A model generated the notes under the pieces. The model worked only from the letters and a program-made list of their open reading frames with translations, did not search any database and was not told where the DNA came from. Made by a program: the position numbers and the translations under genes. Below are positions 56,349-64,000 of a DNA stretch of 64,000 nt, piece after piece (position 1 is the first letter of the stretch; each line of letters starts with the position of its first letter). The DNA comes from Pseudonocardia endophytica (GTDB lineage: Bacteria > Actinomycetota > Actinomycetes > Mycobacteriales > Pseudonocardiaceae), in assembly GCF_004339565.1 (NCBI RefSeq), contig NZ_SMFZ01000002.1, positions 2,108,001 to 2,172,000 on the forward strand, written 5' to 3'.

Positions 56349-57914
56349 TCAGCCGTTCGCGGCGACGTCCTCGAGGAACGCGTGCAGGGTCCGGACCGGG
56401 ACGCCGGTGCCGCCCTTCGTCGTGTAGCCGCGGGCCGAGCCGGCGTTGAACGCCGGGCCGGCGATGTCCAGGTGCGCCCACGGCAGGCCGGACGGGACGA
56501 ACTCCTTGAGGAAGATCCCGGCGACGAGCATGCCCGCGTAGCGCTGCCCGGTGACGTTGGCGATGTCCGCGACCCGCGAGTCGAGGTCCGAGCGCAGGTA
56601 GCCGGGCAACGGCATCGCCCAGCCGTCCTCACCGGTGGCCCGGGCGTGCGCGGCGACCCGGTCCCGCAGCTCGTCGGAGCCCATCACACCGATCGTGCGC
56701 ATGCCGAGCGCGACCTGCTGCGCCCCGGTCAGCGTGGACGTCTCGAGCAGGTAGTCGGGGGAGTCCTCGCCGGCCCGCACGATCGCGTCGGCCAGGATCA
56801 GCCTGCCCTCGGCGTCGGTGTTCAGCACCTCGACGGTCGTGCCGCCGTACATGGTCAGCACGTCACCCGGGCGGTACGCCGTGTCCGACGGCATGTTCTC
56901 GGCCATCGGCACGGTCGCCGTGACGGCCACCGGCAGCTCCAGGCGGGCGGCCAGCACGGTCGTCGCGATCACGGCCGCGGCGCCGCCCATGTCGGACGTC
57001 ATGTGGTCCATGCTCGCCGCGGGCTTGATCGAGATCCCGCCCGTGTCGAAGGTGATGCCCTTGCCGATGAGTGCCACCTTGGGCACGGGGCCGGTTCCAC
57101 TGCCCCCGGACCAGGTCAGGCGCACCAGCCGCGGCTTGCGCGACGAGCCCTGGCCGACACCGGTCACGCCGCCGTAGCCGCCGTCGCGCAGCTGGGTGTC
57201 GTCGAGCACCTCGACGGTCAGCCCGGCCGCCTCTCCGAGCTCGACGGCGCGCGCCGCGAACGTCTCCGGGTAGAGCGCGCTGGGCGGGGTGTTCACCAGC
57301 GACCGCGCCGTGGCGACGGCCTCGGCGACGAAGCCCGCCCGGCGGACGCTCTCGGCGTCGGTGCCGGTGAACTCCCAGCTGCCCACCGGTGCCGACGCGG
57401 CGTCGGTCGGCTTGGAGCGGAACGCGTCGAACACGTAGCCGCCGAGGACGGCGCCCTGCACGGCCGCGTCCGCGTCCACGGCGGACAGCGTGCTGACGAC
57501 GTGACCGGTGCCGGCCAGCGCGCGGGACGCCGCACCCGCCGCGCGGCGGACCAGGTCGGGGTCGGGAGCGTGATCGTCGTCGTCCGGCTGCGCGCCGAGC
57601 CCGACGGCCACCAGCAGCGGAGTCGTCAGCGCACCGCCCGCGGGCACCTTGACGACCTGCTCGGCCTTCCCGGTCGCGCCGAGCGTGTGGAGGAGGTCGG
57701 CCAGCCCGCCGGTGAACGCGGCGTCGACGTCCGCGGCGCCGGGTGCGAGCACGGGAGCCGACCCGTCGCCGTCACCGGACCGGGTGAACATCCCGATCAC
57801 GACGGCGTCCGCGGAGGCCGTCGACGGAGATCCGCCCAGCGCGTCGAGCCGGGGGAGCGTCACGAGCGGGCCGGGGTCCGGGGACGACGGGGACGGGCTG
57901 GTCGGCTGGCTCAC
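56349..57914 (-). CDS. pepA: Leucyl aminopeptidase (M17)
   Basis: A 521-residue cytosolic metallo-aminopeptidase acting as a hexamer. Zinc-site segments are LIGKGITFDTGGISIKP, MTSDMGGAAAV and the diagnostic NTDAEGRLILADAI, followed by TLTGAQQVALG and HLDIAGPAF. The N-terminal domain is about 190 residues. The GTG at 57914 has CAGGAG 7 nt upstream. Its stop lies 3 nt from that of the DUF2293 gene. The gene is orthologous by position to mycobacterial pepB (Rv2213). Confidence 0.95.
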   Translation of the reverse strand: MSQPTSPSPSSPDPGPLVTLPRLDALGGSPSTASADAVVIGMFTRSGDGDGSAPVLAPGAADVDAAFTGGLADLLHTLGATGKAEQVVKVPAGGALTTPLLVAVGLGAQPDDDDHAPDPDLVRRAAGAASRALAGTGHVVSTLSAVDADAAVQGAVLGGYVFDAFRSKPTDAASAPVGSWEFTGTDAESVRRAGFVAEAVATARSLVNTPPSALYPETFAARAVELGEAAGLTVEVLDDTQLRDGGYGGVTGVGQGSSRKPRLVRLTWSGGSGTGPVPKVALIGKGITFDTGGISIKPAASMDHMTSDMGGAAAVIATTVLAARLELPVAVTATVPMAENMPSDTAYRPGDVLTMYGGTTVEVLNTDAEGRLILADAIVRAGEDSPDYLLETSTLTGAQQVALGMRTIGVMGSDELRDRVAAHARATGEDGWAMPLPGYLRSDLDSRVADIANVTGQRYAGMLVAGIFLKEFVPSGLPWAHLDIAGPAFNAGSARGYTTKGGTGVPVRTLHAFLEDVAANG

Positions 57915-58043
57915 GTGCGGCTCCTGCGGGTCGATCCGATCGGGGGGACCGCGACGGTGGAGCGCCGCGGTGAGACCGGACCGAAATGGTAATGACACCC
58001 CCGTACCGCCCGCGGACACCGGGTCGGATGGGATGGTGGCGCC

Positions 58044-59366
58044 GTGTCCACGTCGATCCGTCGTCTGACGACTGCGTCCGCCGTCGCGGTCGTGCTCGCG
58101 GCGATGCTCGGCACCGGTCTCTACGCGGCGTTCGCGCCCGCCGCGGCGGCCGCCGGACCGTGGCTGGCGCTGGCCGTCGTCGCGGCGGCGCTCGTCGCGC
58201 TGCTGAACTCGTCCTCGGTCGCCGACCTCGCCGCGGCCCGCCCCGGCAGCGAGGTGCTGCCCACCGACCTGCCCCACCCGGCAGCGCGCCTGGCCGGGAT
58301 CGCGCGGCTGGTGGCGCGGGGTGCGGCCGCTGCCGCGGCGGCGGGCGTGTTCGGGGCCTACGTCCTCCCGTCCCAGCCGCTGCCGGTCGCCGTGGTCGCG
58401 GTACTCGTCGTCGTCGGGTTGAACGCGACGGGCGTGCGGATCTCGGTCGGCGCGTCGCGCGCGCTGGTCGCGGGTTCGCTGGTGGTCCTGGTCCTCGTGA
58501 TGATCGTCGGGATCTTCCCGGCGGCCGAGCGGCCGTCGTCGGCGGTGGAGTCGGCCGCCGCGGCGGGCACCGCGGCCGAGCCCGCCGTGGCGACCCTGCA
58601 GGCGGCACCGGTCGTCGGGCCGCTGGGTGTGCTGACCGCGACCGCGTTCGTGTTCGTCGCGTTCACCGGCGTGTCCCGCGCGGCCGAGCTCGGTGGCAGC
58701 CTGCGGGACCCGCTGCACACGGTCCGGACGTCCTCGGCGGTGGCCGTCCTGCTCGCCGGTGTGATCTTCCTCGGCGTGACGGGTGCGCTGCTGAACGGGC
58801 TCGGCCCCGAGCGGCTCGCGGAGTCCTCGACGCCGCTCGCGTCGCTGATCGACAACGGCGGCAGCCCCGCACTGGGCGTGCTGGTCCGGATCGGCGCCGC
58901 CGTCGCGACAGCATCGGCACTGCTCGGCGTCCTGTCCCGGGCGAGCCGCACCGGGTCGACGATGGCGCAGGCCGGGGACCTGCCGCGCTGGATCGGTCGC
59001 ACCGGTCCGCGCGGGACGCCGTGGGTGGCCGACCTCCTCGGCGGCGCGGCGACCGTGCTGGTGACGGTGCTGGTCGGGCCGGTCACGGCGCTGGCGGTCT
59101 CCGCGTGCGCGCTGCTCGTCTACTACGCGCTCCTGCACGCCTCGGTGCTGTACCTCGAGCGACGGACCCGCAGGGCGACGGCCGTGGCGTCCGTCGGCAT
59201 CGTGGCCTGCACGGCCCTCGCGGTGACGCTGCCGATCTGGGCGGTGGTGGCGACGGTGTCGTTGCTGGTGGCGGGCTGGCTGGCCAGCGCGTGGTCGGCG
59301 CACCTGCGACGCAGGGCCGGCTCCGAGCCCGTCGAGACCGACGGTCCGGACGAGCAGGCGGCCTGA
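58044..59366 (+). CDS. APC superfamily amino acid permease-like protein
   Basis: A 440-residue membrane protein with about twelve hydrophobic segments. The first helix contains AAMLGTGLYAAFAPAA, corresponding to the GxG glycine loop of APC transporters, and FVFVAFTGVSRAAELGGSLRDP corresponds to the helix 6 region. It would import an amino acid or amine by proton symport; the substrate is not clear. It starts with GTG and precedes gcvT by 35 nt on the same strand, so the two may be co-transcribed. Confidence 0.85.
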   Translation: MSTSIRRLTTASAVAVVLAAMLGTGLYAAFAPAAAAAGPWLALAVVAAALVALLNSSSVADLAAARPGSEVLPTDLPHPAARLAGIARLVARGAAAAAAAGVFGAYVLPSQPLPVAVVAVLVVVGLNATGVRISVGASRALVAGSLVVLVLVMIVGIFPAAERPSSAVESAAAAGTAAEPAVATLQAAPVVGPLGVLTATAFVFVAFTGVSRAAELGGSLRDPLHTVRTSSAVAVLLAGVIFLGVTGALLNGLGPERLAESSTPLASLIDNGGSPALGVLVRIGAAVATASALLGVLSRASRTGSTMAQAGDLPRWIGRTGPRGTPWVADLLGGAATVLVTVLVGPVTALAVSACALLVYYALLHASVLYLERRTRRATAVASVGIVACTALAVTLPIWAVVATVSLLVAGWLASAWSAHLRRRAGSEPVETDGPDEQAA

Positions 59367-59401
59367 TCAGGACTGTCGGTGCCCGCCTGTACGGTCCACT
59401 C

Positions 59402-60526
59402 GTGAGCGACGCCGAGGACTTGCTGACCAGCCCGATGCACGACCGGCACACCGCCCTGGACGCCACGCTCGGCGAGTTCGGCGGATGGTCGATGCCGATC
59501 TCGTACCCGGAGGGCACGGTCGCGGAGCACACCGCCGTCCGCGAGGCCGCCGGCCTGTTCGACGTCAGCCACCTGGGCACCGTCCCGGTCGTCGGCCCCG
59601 GCGCGGCCGCGCACCTGAACGCCTGCTTGACCGCCGACCTGGAGAAGATCGGCCCCGGCAAGGCGCAGTACACGATGGCGTGCACCACCGGTGGCGGCGT
59701 GCTGGACGACATGATCGCCTACCTGTCCGGCCCGGACGACGTGCTGCTCGTGCCGAACGCCGCGAACTCGTCGCAGATCGTCGAGATGCTGCAGGCCGAC
59801 GCGCCGGACGGCGTCACGGTCACCGACCGGCACGCGGAGATGGCCGTCCTGGCCGTGCAGGGACCGCGTTCGCAGGAGGCTCTGGCTGCCGCGCTCGGCG
59901 ACGCGGCCGGCGTGCTGGACGACCTGGACTACATGGCGTTCCGGGACCTCGAGGGCGGCGCCGTGCGCGTCTGCCGCTCCGGGTACACCGGCGAACACGG
60001 CTACGAGCTCGTGCTCGACGCGGCCGCGGCGCCCCCGATGTGGGACGCGTTGCTGGCCGCCGTGCGCGACGTCGGCGGGCTGGCCTGCGGGCTGGCCGCG
60101 CGGGACACGTTGCGCACCGAGATGGGCTATCCGTTGCACGGGCACGAGCTGTCGGACCGGATCAGCCCGCTGCAGGCGAACTCGAGCTGGGCGGTCGGCT
60201 GGTCGAAGCCCGCGTTCTGGGGCCGGGACGCGCTGCTGACCGAGAAGGAGCGCGGCCCGGTCCGGCGTCTACGGGCCCTGCGGGCGACCGGGCGTGGGGT
60301 GCCCCGGGCCGGGATGTCCGTGCTCGAACCCTCCGCCGACGGTCGGACCATCGGGACGGTCACGTCCGGCACGTTCTCGCCGACGTTGAAGACGGGTATC
60401 GCGCTCGCCCTTGTCGACACGTCGGCCGGGGTGTCGCCGGGCTCCGAGGTGTCGATCGAGGTGCGCGGGCGGTCGCTGCCGGCCGAGGTGGTGAAGCCGC
60501 CGTTCGTCACCTCGCACGTCCGGTAG
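59402..60526 (+). CDS. gcvT: Glycine cleavage system T protein (aminomethyltransferase)
   Basis: A 374-residue protein transferring the aminomethyl carbon to tetrahydrofolate. It has GEFGGWSMPISYPEGTVAEHTAVREAAGLFDVSHLG, LAVQGPRSQEAL, RSGYTGEHGYELVL, ARDTLRTEMGYPLHGHEL and TVTSGTFSPTLKTGIALALVD. The last two segments include the folate-binding and C-terminal beta-barrel motifs. GTG start at 59402. Orthologous by position to Rv2211. Confidence 0.95.
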   Translation: MSDAEDLLTSPMHDRHTALDATLGEFGGWSMPISYPEGTVAEHTAVREAAGLFDVSHLGTVPVVGPGAAAHLNACLTADLEKIGPGKAQYTMACTTGGGVLDDMIAYLSGPDDVLLVPNAANSSQIVEMLQADAPDGVTVTDRHAEMAVLAVQGPRSQEALAAALGDAAGVLDDLDYMAFRDLEGGAVRVCRSGYTGEHGYELVLDAAAAPPMWDALLAAVRDVGGLACGLAARDTLRTEMGYPLHGHELSDRISPLQANSSWAVGWSKPAFWGRDALLTEKERGPVRRLRALRATGRGVPRAGMSVLEPSADGRTIGTVTSGTFSPTLKTGIALALVDTSAGVSPGSEVSIEVRGRSLPAEVVKPPFVTSHVR

Positions 60527-60571
60527 GGGCTTGCACTTCAACCGCGTTGCGCGGCGGGATACCGTCGAGGG

Positions 60572-61690
60572 ATGAGCGCGCCGCAGTTCGCCGTCACACA
60601 GAACCCCGCACCGACGAGCCCGGAGCGGCGCGCCGAGATCCTGGCCGACCCCGGCTTCGGCCGGTACATGACCGACCACATGGCGACGATCCGGTGGACG
60701 GCGGGCCGCGGCTGGCACGACTTCGAGGTGAAGCCGTACGGACCGCTCGTGCTCGACCCGTCGTCGATGGTCCTGCACTACGGGCAGGAGATCTTCGAGG
60801 GACTCAAGGCCTACCGCCAGCCCGACGGGTCGGTCGCGTCGTTCCGCCCGGACCGCAACGCGGCCCGCTTCCAGGGCTCCGCGCGGCGTCTCGCCATGCC
60901 GGAGTTGCCGGAGGAACTGTTCCTCGCGTCGCTGTCCGCGCTGCTCTCGGTCGACTCCGAATGGGTCCCGGCCGCCGGCGGCGAGGACTCGCTCTACCTG
61001 CGGCCGTTCATGATCGCGACGGAGGTCGGGCTCGGTGTCCGCCCGTCGTCGGAGTACCTGTACGCCGTGCTGGCCTCGCCGGCGGGCCCGTACTTCGCGG
61101 GTGGCGTGAAGCCGATGGACGTGTGGCTGGAGACCACGTACACGCGCTCCGCGCTCGGCGGCACCGGTGAGGCGAAGTGCGGTGGTAACTACGCCGCGTC
61201 GCTGTTGCCGCAGTCGATCGGCGCCGAGCACGGGTGCGCCCAGGTCGCCTACCTCGACGCCGAGGAGCGCATCTGGATCGACGAGATGGGCTCGAACAAC
61301 CTGTTCTTCGTGTTCACGGCGGGCGACGCGGTCGAGCTCGTCACGCCGGACCTGCGTGGCGCCGTCCTCGCGGGCATCACCCGGGACTCGCTGCTCGCGA
61401 TCGCCGAGGACATGGGCATCAAGGTCGTGGAGCGACGGATCCAGGGCCAGGAGTGGCTCGGCGGCGCGGCCTCCGGCGTGCTCACCGAGGCCTTCGGCTG
61501 TGGCACCGCGGCCGTGATCACCCCGATCGGCACGGTCAAGCACGACGGCGGGTCGGTGACGATGGGCGACGGGCAACCGGGCCCGGTCACCATGGCCCTG
61601 CGTGAGCGGCTCACCGCCGTCCAGCGCGGCTCCGCGCCCGACCTGCACGGCTGGATGTACCCGCTGGTCGGAGCCCCCGCGTCGGTCTGA
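60572..61690 (+). CDS. ilvE: Branched-chain amino acid aminotransferase
   Basis: A 372-residue fold-type IV PLP enzyme that interconverts Leu/Ile/Val and their 2-oxoacids. Visible landmarks are VLHYGQEIFEGLKAYR, RFQGSARRLAMPELP, the PLP-lysine region GGTGEAKCGGNYAASLLPQ, and WIDEMGSNNLFFVF. The C-terminal segment (EAFGCGTAAVITPIG) holds the phosphate-binding Thr. It follows gcvT by 45 nt on the same strand, as in Rv2210. It ends just before a cluster of palindromic repeats. Confidence 0.95.
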   Translation: MSAPQFAVTQNPAPTSPERRAEILADPGFGRYMTDHMATIRWTAGRGWHDFEVKPYGPLVLDPSSMVLHYGQEIFEGLKAYRQPDGSVASFRPDRNAARFQGSARRLAMPELPEELFLASLSALLSVDSEWVPAAGGEDSLYLRPFMIATEVGLGVRPSSEYLYAVLASPAGPYFAGGVKPMDVWLETTYTRSALGGTGEAKCGGNYAASLLPQSIGAEHGCAQVAYLDAEERIWIDEMGSNNLFFVFTAGDAVELVTPDLRGAVLAGITRDSLLAIAEDMGIKVVERRIQGQEWLGGAASGVLTEAFGCGTAAVITPIGTVKHDGGSVTMGDGQPGPVTMALRERLTAVQRGSAPDLHGWMYPLVGAPASV

Positions 61691-61706
61691 CCCCGGTCAT
61701 CGGTTC

Positions 61707-61773
61707 CATGATCAGCGGTCGTGGAGCGGACCGTTCGTTCGCCGAACGCGGCGCTCCTGAACCGGCGATCATG
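61707..61773. repeat. Dispersed GATC-ended palindromic element, copy 3a
   Basis: A 67-bp element from CATGATCAGCG to GGCGATCATG. Nested inner complements are GGAGC with GCTCC and CGTTCG with CGAACG. It is the first of three related elements in the 252-bp gap after ilvE, which holds no gene. Confidence 0.7.
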
Positions 61774-61796
61774 CCGCCGGAGCGCCCTCCCACGCC

Positions 61797-61862
61797 GTGA
61801 TCAGCCGTCGTGGAGCGGATCGTTCGCCGGCCGAACGCCCTGCTCCGAAGCCGGTGATCACG
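61797..61862. repeat. Dispersed GATC-ended palindromic element, copy 3b
   Basis: From GTGATCAGCCG to GGTGATCACG, about 66 bp, with the shared core GTCGTGGAGCGGA, CGTTCG and GCCGAACG. The ends are again inverted repeats (TGATCA). Confidence 0.7.
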
Positions 61863-61888
61863 CCATCCGGGGGCGACGGTCCCGGTCC

Positions 61889-61947
61889 GCTGATCGGCGG
61901 TTATGGAGTCGTTCCCCGAACGTCCTGCTCCGGGACCGGGGATCATG
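61889..61947. repeat. Dispersed GATC-ended palindromic element, copy 3c
   Basis: From GCTGATCGGCGG to GGGGATCATG, about 59 bp, a shorter and more diverged copy with CCCCGAACG and CTGCTCC inside. It abuts the stop of the DUF559 gene and may serve as its terminator. Confidence 0.6.
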
Positions 61948-62809
61948 CTGCCCGGGCCAGCTCGGAGCGGATCAGGTCGACACACCGGTCGGGGTGCTCG
62001 GTCACGTCGCGCCACGTGAAGCGCAGCAGCCGCCAGCCCGCGGCGACGATCGCGTTGCCCTTGGCCCGGTCGCGGGCGAAGCGGACGGGATCGGTGTGCC
62101 ACGCCCAGCTGTCGATCTCGACGGCCAACCGGGCCGCCGGGAACGCGATGTCGATCTTCCAGTCACCGAGCGGCAGCCCCTGCACGAACCCCTCGATCCC
62201 GGCTCGGCGCAGTCCGGCCACGAGCCGGCGTTCGGTGACCGACTCCGCTGCGTCGGCGGCCGAGACGAACATGGCGCGGGCCCGGCGCATGCCGTGCGCA
62301 CCGGCGTTCCGGCAGTAGGCCGCGTAGAGGTCGCCGGCCGTCACGCTGACCTGCAGAGCGCGATCGAGGAACGTGATCCCGTCCGGGTGCACCGCTGCGG
62401 TCTCGAGAACGGTGAGTGCCTTTCCGGTGAGCGCGATGCCGTCGCGGCGTGCCCGGTCCGGCGCCGGAACGGTGCGGCGACGCATCCTGATCCCGTCCGG
62501 CGGCGTACGCCGTGTCCGGGGCGGCACCGTGACGCCGACGACGGGCGGCGGACGGTCCGTCATCCCGAACCAGAACGCCGCAGCGGTGCCGTCGACGATC
62601 GCGTCCGGGCCGGCCCAGAGCCATGCGGCACGAACGCGGCCACGTCGGGTGAACTCGTGCCCCGCGACGAGGTACACGGCAGGGTGCACCTCGGCCCAGA
62701 CGCCGGACCGGACCCGGCGTCGAACGGCCTGGAGGGACACGCCCGACCGTCGTGCCTGGTCACGGCTCAGCAGCCCGTCCTGTCGTCGGAGCAGATCGGC
62801 GAGTATCAC
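61943..62809 (-). CDS. AbiEi antitoxin-like/DUF559 nuclease-like domain protein
   Basis: A predicted 288-residue protein. Residues about 1-50 form a type IV toxin-antitoxin AbiEi-like winged helix (ADLLRRQDGLLSRDQARRSGVS, then RRRVRSGVWAEVHPAVYL). The C-terminal 100 residues match DUF559, a Vsr/PD-(D/E)xK-like endonuclease fold: ERRLVAGLRRAGIEGFVQGLPLGDWKIDIAFPAARLAVEIDSWAWH, then RDRAKGNAIVAAGWRLLRFTWRDV. The D-E-x pattern (IDIAFP, AVEID) could be catalytic. Start uncertain: GTG at 62809 lacks a clear ribosome-binding site. It is flanked on both sides by palindromic elements and interrupts the ilvE-cobS order, suggesting insertion. Confidence 0.8.
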   Translation of the reverse strand: MILADLLRRQDGLLSRDQARRSGVSLQAVRRRVRSGVWAEVHPAVYLVAGHEFTRRGRVRAAWLWAGPDAIVDGTAAAFWFGMTDRPPPVVGVTVPPRTRRTPPDGIRMRRRTVPAPDRARRDGIALTGKALTVLETAAVHPDGITFLDRALQVSVTAGDLYAAYCRNAGAHGMRRARAMFVSAADAAESVTERRLVAGLRRAGIEGFVQGLPLGDWKIDIAFPAARLAVEIDSWAWHTDPVRFARDRAKGNAIVAAGWRLLRFTWRDVTEHPDRCVDLIRSELARAA

Positions 62810-63002
62810 GCGACGACGATGGCCGCGCGCCCGTGACGGCGGGCACGAACCGGCCGAACCGTGTGCGGCCGCGAACGCCCGACCGATCCGGCACCGCTCG
62901 GCATCAGCCGCACGATCGACTCTTCCGGAGCTGTGCGTCCGCCCAGCGACCGACCCGCTCCGCAACGGGTGATCATGCGGTCCGGGGCGCATGCCGGGAA
63001 TC

Positions 63003-63069
63003 GATGATCCGCAGTTGTGGGGCGGGGCGTTCGGCGGACGAACGACCGGCTCCGCAACGGGTGATCATG
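63003..63069. repeat. Dispersed GATC-ended palindromic element, copy 4
   Basis: A 67-bp element from GATGATCCGCAG to GTGATCATG with GGCGTTCGG and GGACGAACG inside. A partial copy just before it (about 62955-62988) ends with the identical CTCCGCAACGGGTGATCATG. Both lie in the 296-bp gap between cobS and the DUF559 gene, where no gene is seen. Confidence 0.65.
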
Positions 63070-63105
63070 CGGTTCGGGGAGCCTGCCCATCACGGCCGGG
63101 GGTGG

Positions 63106-63882
63106 TCAGCCCAGAGCGGCGGAGAGGGTGACGAGGACCGTCGTCGTCGCGATCTCGCAGGCCGCGCCGAGGACGTCGCCGCTCATCCCGCCCAGTCTCC
63201 GACGGGTGTGTGCGGCCAGCCCGACGACCAGGACCCCGGCGAGCGCGATCCCCACGGCGGGCGCGTAGCCGAGCAGCGGAACGGACGCGGCGGCCAGCAC
63301 CACCCACCACAGCGGAGCGATCCAGGACGGTTGCGAACCCGCGACCGTCGCGCCCAGTCCGCCTGGTCGGGCGGGCGGCACCCCGCGTCGCGCGACCCAG
63401 CAGAACCCCGCCCGCCCGGTCGCCGCCGCCACGGCGCACGCGGCGAGGACGGACGGGGTTTCGGCACCCGCCAGCTGCGCCAGCGCACCGGCTCTGGCGC
63501 CGAGCACCACGACGACGGTGACGACGGCGAACGGGCCCGCGCCGCCGTCGGACATCACGGACAGCGCGCGCTCGGATGGGCCGTAGGTGCCCAGGCCGTC
63601 GGCCGTGTCGGCGAGCCCGTCCAGGTGCATCCCGCGGGTGCCGAGCGCGCCCGCACCGACCACGAGCAGCCCGGCCACGAACGGCGCCACGCCGAGCGCG
63701 ACGAGCCCGAGCAGCAACCCTCCGCCCGCCGCGCCGAGGACGAGTCCGACGACCGGTGCCCAGCGCAGTGCCCACGGCGCGGCCCCGTCGGGGAGCGACC
63801 CGTCCGGTTCGGTCCGGACACGGGCCGGTACGACGGTGAGCCAGCTGACCGCCAGTGCCGCCCCGCCGACGACCCGGCTCAC
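63106..63882 (-). CDS. cobS: Adenosylcobinamide-GDP ribazoletransferase (cobalamin synthase)
   Basis: A 258-residue integral membrane enzyme joining adenosylcobinamide-GDP to alpha-ribazole in B12 synthesis. It has AVSWLTVVPA near the start, GTRGMHLDGLADTADGLG (the conserved metal-binding Asp-rich segment), DGGAGPFAVV, and several hydrophobic helices. GGMSGDVLGAACEI near the C-terminus is a family hallmark. The GTG start at 63882 overlaps the stop of the upstream partial gene (GTGA). Position matches Rv2208. Confidence 0.94.
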   Translation of the reverse strand: MSRVVGGAALAVSWLTVVPARVRTEPDGSLPDGAAPWALRWAPVVGLVLGAAGGGLLLGLVALGVAPFVAGLLVVGAGALGTRGMHLDGLADTADGLGTYGPSERALSVMSDGGAGPFAVVTVVVVLGARAGALAQLAGAETPSVLAACAVAAATGRAGFCWVARRGVPPARPGGLGATVAGSQPSWIAPLWWVVLAAASVPLLGYAPAVGIALAGVLVVGLAAHTRRRLGGMSGDVLGAACEIATTTVLVTLSAALG

Positions 63883-64000
63883 CGGGACGGCTCCGTCCGC
63901 GGGCGGGCAGGTACCGCAGTGAGACGGCTGCCGTCCGGAGCCGCACCGGTGGCGCCGGCCCGGCTCGGAGAGGGGACGCGGGCCGACGGCAGGGCGACCC
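63879..64000 (-). CDS. C-terminal end of an upstream gene, possibly cobT (continues outside window)
   Basis: A frame open to the window edge ends at 63879 and overlaps the cobS start by 4 nt (GTGA), the usual pattern of coupled genes here. The visible 39 residues (ending PARPRTEPSR) are a Pro/Arg/Ala-rich tail with no diagnostic motif. In related genomes cobT precedes cobS, which is the only reason for the suggestion. Confidence 0.35.
   Translation of the reverse strand, partial: VALPSARVPSPSRAGATGAAPDGSRLTAVPARPRTEPSR

Noticed and set aside
57915..59303. Large minus-strand gene upstream of pepA
   Set aside because: It is antisense to the APC permease gene, low in complexity (Arg/Asp/Gly-rich) and has no start signals.

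Overview
The window is very GC-rich actinobacterial chromosome, most likely from Pseudonocardia or a close relative in the Pseudonocardiaceae. The basis is dense GTG starts, 4-nt GTGA/ATGA gene overlaps, F420/LLM oxidoreductases, an ECF sigma cassette, and a core block from about 40.7 kb to the right edge. That block follows the glnA1-RDD-DUF4191-lipA-lipB-TIGR01777-dlaT-pepA-gcvT-ilvE-cobS order I remember from Mycobacterium tuberculosis Rv2220-Rv2207. The genus is an inference. No rRNA, tRNA, IS element, CRISPR array or replication origin was seen.

Layout. 1-7.7 kb: end of a TRIC-type channel gene; a LuxR-HTH protein fused to a type I periplasmic-binding-protein fold, divergent from a deacetylase/penicillin-acylase pair; then a histidine ammonia-lyase. 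7.7-10.9 kb: an ECF42-type sigma cassette with its DGPF partner. 10.9-14.2 kb: CPBP-like membrane protein, secreted CocE-type hydrolase, methyltransferase. 14.2-20.1 kb: a patchy zone with four apparent single-base frameshifts, an ABC exporter, a four-gene ESX/WXG100-like cassette, and fused remnants of a universal stress protein and a PDZ protease. 20.1-40.5 kb: a large catabolic island. 40.7-64 kb: conserved core metabolism (glutamine synthetase, lipoate synthesis, 2-oxoacid dehydrogenase E2 and E3, PepA, GcvT, IlvE, CobS) interrupted by accessory genes and repeats.

The most interesting part is the catabolic island. It pairs a UbiD-type decarboxylase with its own UbiX prenyl-FMN transferase. 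It also has an FMNH2-dependent LLM monooxygenase, an NAD(P)H:FMN reductase and a dedicated RibBA, so it encodes flavin precursor supply, prenylation, flavin reduction and two flavin-using enzymes. Two duplicated binding lipoproteins flanking ubiD and gntR appear to share one ATPase/permease pair. A C-C-hydrolase-like protein, aldehyde dehydrogenase, SDR, ACMSD-like amidohydrolase, alpha/beta hydrolase and amidase could form the lower pathway. A TGTCGAC-centred box recurs upstream of the arms, including a perfect 26-bp palindrome, and is the likely operator of the embedded FCD-type GntR regulator. The substrate is probably an aromatic or heteroaromatic carboxylate, but the sequence does not identify it.

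Other regulatory signals are unusually clear. A four-box GlnR site lies upstream of glnA and a nested stem-loop terminator lies after it. Two near-identical hairpins sit in convergent gene gaps, a family of 60-70 bp GATC-ended palindromic elements is dispersed through the window, and a 20-bp tandem repeat lies at 45.7 kb.
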